64,000 nt of DNA from Topomyia yanbarensis. Taxonomy: Eukaryota; Arthropoda; Insecta; Diptera; Culicidae. How positions within the stretch are numbered: the stretch's first letter is position 1; each line of letters opens with the position of its first letter. This document shows, in pieces, positions 58,085-64,000 of the stretch. A program made the position numbers and the translations under genes. The notes beneath the pieces were generated by a model that saw only the letters and a program-made list of their open reading frames with translations, did no database searches and was not told the DNA's origin. The DNA lies in NCBI RefSeq assembly GCF_030247195.1, contig NC_080670.1:163256080-163320079 (forward strand), in the 5' to 3' direction.

Positions 58085-59275
58085 TGTGACCGTAGCCGCG
58101 TTTGACACTAAGTTTCCAATAATATTGCCGAAGGCCCATCCAGTGACTAGGCTGCTGGTTGAATGGTACCACCAACGATTTCTTCACGCCAATGACGAGA
58201 CTGTCGTGAACGAAGTAAGTCAGCGAATTGCTTCACTGGTTGCGGCCAGCTTGCAGGCGTACGTAAATCCATTTTCCTATGTAGGCGTCGACTATTTCGG
58301 GACGATCGACGTGCAGGTGAACCGAAGTATTGCAAAACGATGGGTAGCTCTGTTCACGCAATGTCGTATATACAGGTCTGGCGACAATGGCACTTTGGTA
58401 TTCACACACGAGTGGTGTGAATGATTACAATACAAATCGACTTGCTTTCGTCATAGCGGTCGTTCCGCTCACATTGAATCGTCTGACCGCTATGACGTCG
58501 ACCCGTTGGGCTTCTGGATTGTTTGTTGGTTGCCAACACTAGCAAACCATGTGTTCTGCCACACCTATATACACCTCATTGCTGTTCACGTACATGACCA
58601 AACGAGCGATCAGGTGCTTGCCATCTTGCCGAAACGTTCACAAACGCGAATACGAAATGGGATACGCATGGGAGCGTCTAGTGCGGTCGGGGAAAACCGC
58701 TCTTGCTGCAATGGAGTCTTCTCGAACGCCATACGAAGAAACGTTGGCAACGTTGCTAGTGGAAGCTGAGAGTGTAGTCAATTCGAGACCGCTAACATAT
58801 ATTCCTCTGGAGAAGGCGTAACAGGATGTTCTAACACAGCCATTTTCTTCTACTGAGCTTGAGCTGTGTAACACAGACTCCGAGGATGCTTACGGCTCCA
58901 AGACAAGCCTGCAGGAACGACTAGAATCGACGCCGTACAATGGTAGATCAGTTTTGGCGCCGGGCACGAGGACGAGGGGACGAAACCAATCGAGTTAGGA
59001 GATTCGGTGATCATCGTGGAGGAGAAGATACGCAACGGGTGAACTCGAGGACGTGTAGCCAAGGTCGTCGTAGGCCGTGTCTGACGAGTTCGTGATGCCG
59101 TAGTGCAGACCTTCGACGGGTTGGTTCATCGGTCGGTAGCAAAGCTGGCGCGGATTGATATAGCCGAGAGTAAAGCTGAACATGAGATACCTGACCATCC
59201 CTACAGGTCGGGGACTGTTGCGGTATGTTCCGCTGATCCAGCTCTATGCTCGACCACCTCTCAGTGAATGACAAC
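58085..59275 (+). pseudogene. BEL/Pao integrase (second element)
   Basis: HPVTRLLVEWYHQRFLHAND and TVVNEVSQR (58137-58225) form the zinc-binding start. LQAYVNPFSYVGVDYFGTID (58252-58311) is the first catalytic Asp region. The middle Asp box is replaced by unrelated DNA at about 58425-58640, containing a 13-bp inverted repeat (CGTCATAGCGGTC, 58449 and 58485). GYAWERLVRSGKTALAAME and LLVEAESVVNSRPLTYI (58660-58800) cover the catalytic Glu. The C-terminal domain GDSVIIVEEKIRNG and RSVAKLARIDIAESK (59002-59175) follow with stops. Confidence 0.75.
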
Positions 59276-61939
59276 TTCGATGTGAGGACCGTTCGAAATG
59301 GTAGGATAGAAAAAGGGAAGAAGGACCGTTTGAGATGGTTGGATAGATGCAGATAGAAAATGTTAGATGATAGATGTCAATAGAGGGAAAAAAGGAAAAA
59401 TTAGAAAAGGTGAGGATATAAAGTTATAGTGAATTTTTCGTTGAAGGAAAAAATATATTAGAAACTAATAGTGGAGTTGTAAGTAGCTCATTAAATGGAA
59501 ATGGAATAATTGATCACTAAACCTAATAACCAGTCCAGGTGATAGGAGCCGAAGAATGATGGTGTCCCCCGTTGAGAAAAAGAATTCGTCCGATTGAGGT
59601 TAGGTTCTAAACGGACCGTCTCTCTATAGCTACTAAGTTTAGGGAATTATAGAGATTGTTGAAATGACCGATGTAAGTGCACGTAGATATATAATTAAGA
59701 TTTAAACTACTAAAATTTAACAGCTTTAGCTGATTCACAGTTGAACATGACAACCAAGGTGTTGCTGAAAAATTGGACTAATGCAACCCAACAGATGTTC
59801 TACTAAAAGCATCTTCACCGAGTTCCTTGTCAATCTTTTTGCGTGGAAAAATTACAGTATGTTATTGAAATGATACACTATAATGTACAAAAGTTTTGAT
59901 TAATTCGCTTCACGCACAGTTCTAAAAAATCGCAATAACTGTTCTTTTTCACGCTGGAAACCTTACCCCCCAACCCCTTAAATAATAATGTTTCATATTT
60001 TTTGTTGGGAAATATCTATGAAGCAGATCCAGATGCTAGCTACTGCGAATTTAAATCACAAAATCCACGTAATATTTTAATATTAGTTTAATAGTATTTC
60101 ATAGGAGGCCCATTTTGACGTGGGAATTCACCAAATATTGCATTTTGTTATATGCTGTGTTGGTATTAGTGTGAATTCGTAACAATTTGTAATGTCACTG
60201 ATCTTTCCTTAGTAACAATTAAGGTTTTATCACCCTTAAAACCCATACAAGGAGAAACCGGAAGCACTCTTGAGTAAACAGGAATAAAATTGCTACTGTG
60301 GTTCTTTATCTTTTCTTTTAGAAAACTGGAGTAATCCGGAGAAAGTTTCTTCTATTGTTGTTTTCTTCCATGCAACTGGGAACAAGAGAAGTAAACTGTA
60401 ACAAACCCAATGAAATAGTGTGACATCCTGACTGACGAGATCAATAAGGGCACAGCAACCCTATGTATTGCATTACAGTATACGGTCGGTTAAATGAAAT
60501 CAAGACGTAACTCTTACTATGTGGAAACCCATAATTTTCTTATTCCACATCCCATCCCCGCATCCCAGGTTCGCAAACCGAGGCACATCTTACAAGTTTT
60601 CCTTTAGATAATTGCCACAGTCATCCAAAACTGTAATCTTCCGTTCGGTAAGTTTAGCCGGTAAAGTTAATCCGCCCCATTGAAAGGGCATCCGCATCGT
60701 TGACCATCTTCCCGCGCTACCGACACCCTTGTAGTGGAGACCCTTGACAACAGTGGAACGAATAGATGGACGAGTGTACACATATGCTATTGCTGGTGCC
60801 GGAATTAGTTCACCATTCCGTGGAAAGCTTGGGACCAGTTCGGAGCAGATGCTAACGCAGGAAGTTTGAGAATTTATTGGTGCCATGTGTGCATGTTTAT
60901 AGAATGACAAAACTTTCTGCGTCGTCGTCGTCGTCGGCAGCACTCAAAACTTGGGGACACCACAATGGTTTGCTGACTGTGGAATGCCCCCCTAGGCCAA
61001 GATTGCTTTCCTGCCGGGAGTATTTCGTTTTGACCTGAGCAGAGGACCATCAAGGATAAGTTTAGCCGAAGGAATCTCGAATCCGATGTCGGTAGAAGAT
61101 GTTTTGAATATTTAAAATAAGATTCCTCTGAAAGTAGGGATCAGAAATGGGTTGGGTGGGCCCGGAATTGCGCAATTCGTTGGAAGAAAAAAACACAAAT
61201 TCTTGCTTTGGGCGGGTAACGCTGGAGATAAAAGAGATTACATATAGTGAACAGAGCACTGGACAGTAAAACTACATCATTTTTACATATGGTAGCTCCA
61301 TTGAACTGACATTCATGGCCCATAGTTAGTAATGGATGTAATGGAGCGAGATGAATATTTCGATTTAAAAATGCTTAAGAACAGTAACGTCTCCCTCTGC
61401 AGACAATAACAGAAGAAATACCGAAAATAGATGAAAAAATGTTTTTGTTTTCTTCTTTTCATAACCTAGTAGCAACGATCAAAACGCATAGTGAGAGCCA
61501 TAAGAATTTTAGAATGCCGAGATAAGTAACAATAATGCGGTTTTATAGGATTGTTACGAAATCATATGACATTTATGAGTAGAGTAGAGTGGGGTCAAGT
61601 AGGTCAGTTTTAAGCTAGCTTGTGCAATGGTACTTTTGCACTGATTTTGACAAATAAGCACTCGTTGGAAAGGTTATCCATCGGAAATAATGATTTTACG
61701 CTAGGCTAAATATTTTTCAAGCTAAATCCAACAAAGCGAAAATAAATTTTTCGATGTTTTTAAAATCTGGAGGTACGATATTAGGAGTTGAATAAAACAA
61801 TGTACACGCCTCGAAAATCATCGGTTCTATTTGTGGACTTTACTGGAGGAATACTGGAGATTTTTGAAAAAATTAATAACACAAACAATCCATTGACGTG
61901 ATTCAGGTAAGAAATTGAGGAATTGGCAAATTATATGAA
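59276..61939. other. No firm gene; possible LTR at the left edge
   Basis: 59276-59790 is A-rich and may be BEL LTR. The - frame 60590-60943 (117 codons) is the longest open stretch; it has no signal peptide, domain or splice context I can name. The phrase AATAAGGGCACAGCAACCCT near 60443 and a CCCATCCCCGCATCCC tract near 60551 recall the LINE 3' UTR at 4650-4720. Confidence 0.35.
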
Positions 61940-62500
61940 AAATCATGATATCGCGGAAGGAAATGTTGAAAAAACAATTTTTTCAACAGCTGCGTCTGAT
62001 ATGTACTTGCCAATAACTACTTCGGTATCCTCGTCGTTGCCAGAGTGTGGAATTGAAATTGTGCATTCCGGCTCACGTGGTTGCTTAGATGTGGGAGGAT
62101 CACGTTTGCGCTCCGGAGATTTTTTTATTTCTTTTCCTTCTCTTTTTCTATCATGTTTTTTCAATTATCCACTTCAACAACCCCTTAAATTATTATATTG
62201 TTAACTCACGCGAAATATCTTACGCGCTTTCATTGACGACAAGCACTTTCTTTATACACGAGCATGCAATGTTTCGAACGAAACCTTGAATTGTTTAGAG
62301 ACTATTCGAATGCTGGCACCATCTTGAACAGATGCAATCGCGTTCTTTGTGTCCTCTTCACTTCGTTGTGGCGTTTTTCGCACGAAATTACGTACAATTG
62401 TACTGTCAAAACAATTCAAATTTACATTATAGTAGTGATCTGTAGCGTCCCTAAAGGGCTGACCTATCGTGCCTCTAAGCGTAAGTTTCATGTTGAGGTC
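61940..62500 (-). pseudogene. psq-type HTH transposase remnant (pogo/Tigger-like)
   Basis: On the - strand 62252-62395 reads VRNFVRKTPQRSEEDTKNAI, ASVQDGASIRIVSKQFKVSF and ETLHARV, a helix-turn-helix of the Pipsqueak/CENP-B N-terminal kind found in pogo/Tigger-like transposases. After a stop and a gap, 61943-62164 is a basic, Ser/Pro-rich stretch (KREGKEIKKSPERKRDPP, EPECTISIPHSGNDEDTE), typical of the tails of such proteins. The DDE core is absent. A host-domesticated gene is less likely, because the frame is broken. Confidence 0.5.
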
Positions 62501-63056
62501 CGTATTTTTTCAAAAACAAAAATATCGAAAAATCAACACAAAACTCGTGTTCAACATTAATTTTGACATAAGAAAAAACTCACTCGACTTTTTTATATTG
62601 ATTATATGTAGTTTATCAGTGAATTTCGTTTATGCTAGATTGGGCGGCGAATCCAAATTTTAATAGTTGGAGCAACATCAGATGTTGCTTTAAGCTGTTG
62701 TTCCTTTCGACTGTTTTCACGACACCACCCGCGTTACGGCTCGGTTGGACTGGTGCTGCAGGAAGGGCTATCAATGTTATCTGACGTATTCTTGATGGTC
62801 ACATCATTAGTGTTTCAGAATTGGCAGACAGCCTCGATTGATTATTAGCATTGAATGATCCCTTCTGATGTGCTATTTAATTTCTTTTTCTTATCAGATA
62901 GTATGGTATACCTGTCAGTAGAGCCCATTCGACAACTCCAATGACGTCCTCCGAGCGACTTCAAACCTCTACAAATCCGCCAGTGTGTGATATCAGGCAA
63001 TTTTAAGCCGTAAGACACAACCAGTTTATAAATCAAAGAAACCGGAGATATAAAGG
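62501..63056. other. No gene recognised
   Basis: Flank of the mariner. Nothing coding is supported. Confidence 0.35.
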
Positions 63057-63995
63057 GCGAACACGAAATTATTGCGACACATTGAACAGGGCATAACTCA
63101 ATCAAATTTTGCACACTTTCTCATTGATGTGTATTGTTTACATGCTGTCAAACTCGAAGTCGTGTTTTTCGATTCAACGAAAATGGAGGTGAACCAACGC
63201 GAGTCGAGAGAACAAATTCTTTCCAAACGCCTGGAATTTCCTGATCTGTCGCACCGGCAGTTGGGAAAAATGTTTAACATTCACCATTCAACCGTCTCCA
63301 GAGTGTTGAAGCGGTTCCAGGAGTGGTTGACGTTGGACTACGGCAAAGGAGCTGGAAGAAAACCGGGACCGGAGAACAAAAAGACGGAGGGAAAGGTGAA
63401 GCGGATGATTAACACAAATCCCAACGTCTCAAGCCGTGATTTGGCTAAAAAGATCGGCATTTCGCAGAGCTACGTCCAGAATGCAAAGAAGAGAGCTGGA
63501 CTACATACAAACAAGGTACAGAACTTCCCAAACCGCGATGAGCGGCCACAATCGTCGGCTAAAACTCGGGCACGGAAGCTCTACGAGAAGATGCTGACAA
63601 AATATGGCTGCTGTGTGATGGACGACGAAACGTATATAAAAGCCGATTTTAAGCAAATTCCGGGGTTGGAGTTTTTCGCCGGTAAGTGCAAGTTCGATGT
63701 GGACGACAAATTTAAGAAGAAGAAAATGTCGAAGTTCGCCTCCAAATATCTCATTTGGCAGGCCATCTGCGCTATTTTGGCCAGATTTGGCATCATGCCA
63801 CTATTCTAAAAGTGTCCTGGAGTGGTATGAGGCCAATTCTGTCCATTTTGTTCCAAAGGACATGAATCCGCCAAACTGTCCGGAGCTGCGCCCGGTAGAG
63901 CACTACTGGACAATGATGAAGCGGGAACTTCGGAAGAGTAAGAAAACAGTCAAAGACGAGAAGGACATGTTAAGAAAATGGAAAAAAAACTGAAA
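63057..63995 (+). mobile_element. DD37E mariner-type transposon, 5' part (runs off the window)
   Basis: The likely left end begins near AGGGCGAACACGAAATTATTG (about 63053), a few bases before the ORF. The right inverted repeat lies outside the window, so the boundaries are unproven. The transposase is described separately. Confidence 0.65.
63183..63993 (+). pseudogene. Mariner-type (DD37E) transposase with internal deletion
   Basis: A cut-and-paste transposase. The likely start is ATG 63183 (MEVNQRESREQILSKRLEF); the frame is open upstream to 63072 but only through the TIR region. HTH 1: SHRQLGKMFNIHHSTVSRVL; HTH 2: SSRDLAKKIGISQSYVQNAK. First catalytic Asp in CVMDDETYIKADF (about 63613). 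Near 63768 a deletion of roughly 40 residues between WQAIC and LFWPDLASCHYS also shifts the frame. The second Asp (PDLASCHYS, about 63790) and final Glu (NCPELRPVEHYW, about 63870-63905) follow with 37 residues between them, which fits DD37E. The stop is at 63991-63993. Confidence 0.8.
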
Positions 63996-64000
63996 AACTG

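Larger units (their letters stand above)
55645..59275 (+). mobile_element. Second BEL/Pao element, heavily decayed
   Basis: The gag, protease-linked, pre-RT and integrase regions are present in order, but RT and RNase H are deleted between about 57920 and 58085. No LTR could be confirmed. A purine-rich TACAGGTCGGGGACTGTTGC at about 59202-59221 could mark the start of a 3' LTR that would then extend into 59276-59790. It belongs to the same superfamily as the element at 1-9880, but their proteins differ enough to be separate lineages. Confidence 0.8.

Noticed and set aside
60590..60943. 117-codon - strand frame
   Set aside because: Unrecognised, with no supporting context; kept only as a note.

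Overview
This window looks like repeat-dense intergenic/intronic DNA from a culicine (Aedes-like) mosquito. The evidence is a spliced insect 'beat'-type immunoglobulin gene fragment embedded in many transposon families typical of mosquito genomes: BEL/Pao, Ty3/gypsy, RTE, R1-clade, LOA-like and Jockey/CR1-group LINEs, tRNA-derived SINEs, DD37E mariner-type elements, and numerous MITEs. There is no bacterial-style operon, CRISPR array or rRNA. The species assignment is inference.

Layout. 1-9880: a BEL/Pao retrotransposon on the + strand (protease-linked domain, RT, RNase H, integrase, PPT, 3' LTR). Its pol is split by a ~5.2 kb AT-rich composite insertion (1559-6740), which itself holds several MITEs and a 5'-truncated LINE with a 21-bp target duplication. 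A hAT-type MITE (6749-7217, 8-bp TSD) adds a further cut. 9881-13457: repeat fragments and unassigned DNA. 13485-14559: three exons of a beat-family Ig gene on the - strand, the only convincing host gene. 15396-18626: R1-clade 3' sequence split by a TA-flanked DNA element, two SINEs and a TTA-flanked MITE. 18871-21689: an RTE-clade LINE with an 11-bp TSD whose ORF is nearly open. 23130-27715: several R1-clade LINE 3' ends in both orientations, one of them split by an inverted-repeat element. 27990-29125: Ty3/gypsy remnant, followed by two small MITEs. 32456-32970: dead mariner on the - strand. 35015-35730: a diverged tandem pair. 36866-37070: a TTTA microsatellite. 37374-37917: a striking 260-bp-arm inverted repeat that contains a tRNA-like sequence, with a third near-identical copy at 38132-38358. 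42590-45029: a hAT-type foldback element with long satellite-bearing arms and an 8-bp TSD. 46040-46690: Jockey/CR1-group LINE tail. 49440-53400: decayed LOA-like LINE. 53774-55640: three MITEs. 55645-59275: a second, decayed BEL/Pao element. 61940-62500: psq-type HTH transposase remnant. 63057 to the window end: DD37E mariner with an internal deletion.

Working together: apart from the beat gene, nothing forms a pathway. The window is best read as layers of transposition. Target duplications make several layers datable relative to each other: BEL first, the LINE and MITEs inside it later; R1-type UTRs first, TA/CACAGT-type elements into them later. No element in the window appears fully autonomous as sequenced.
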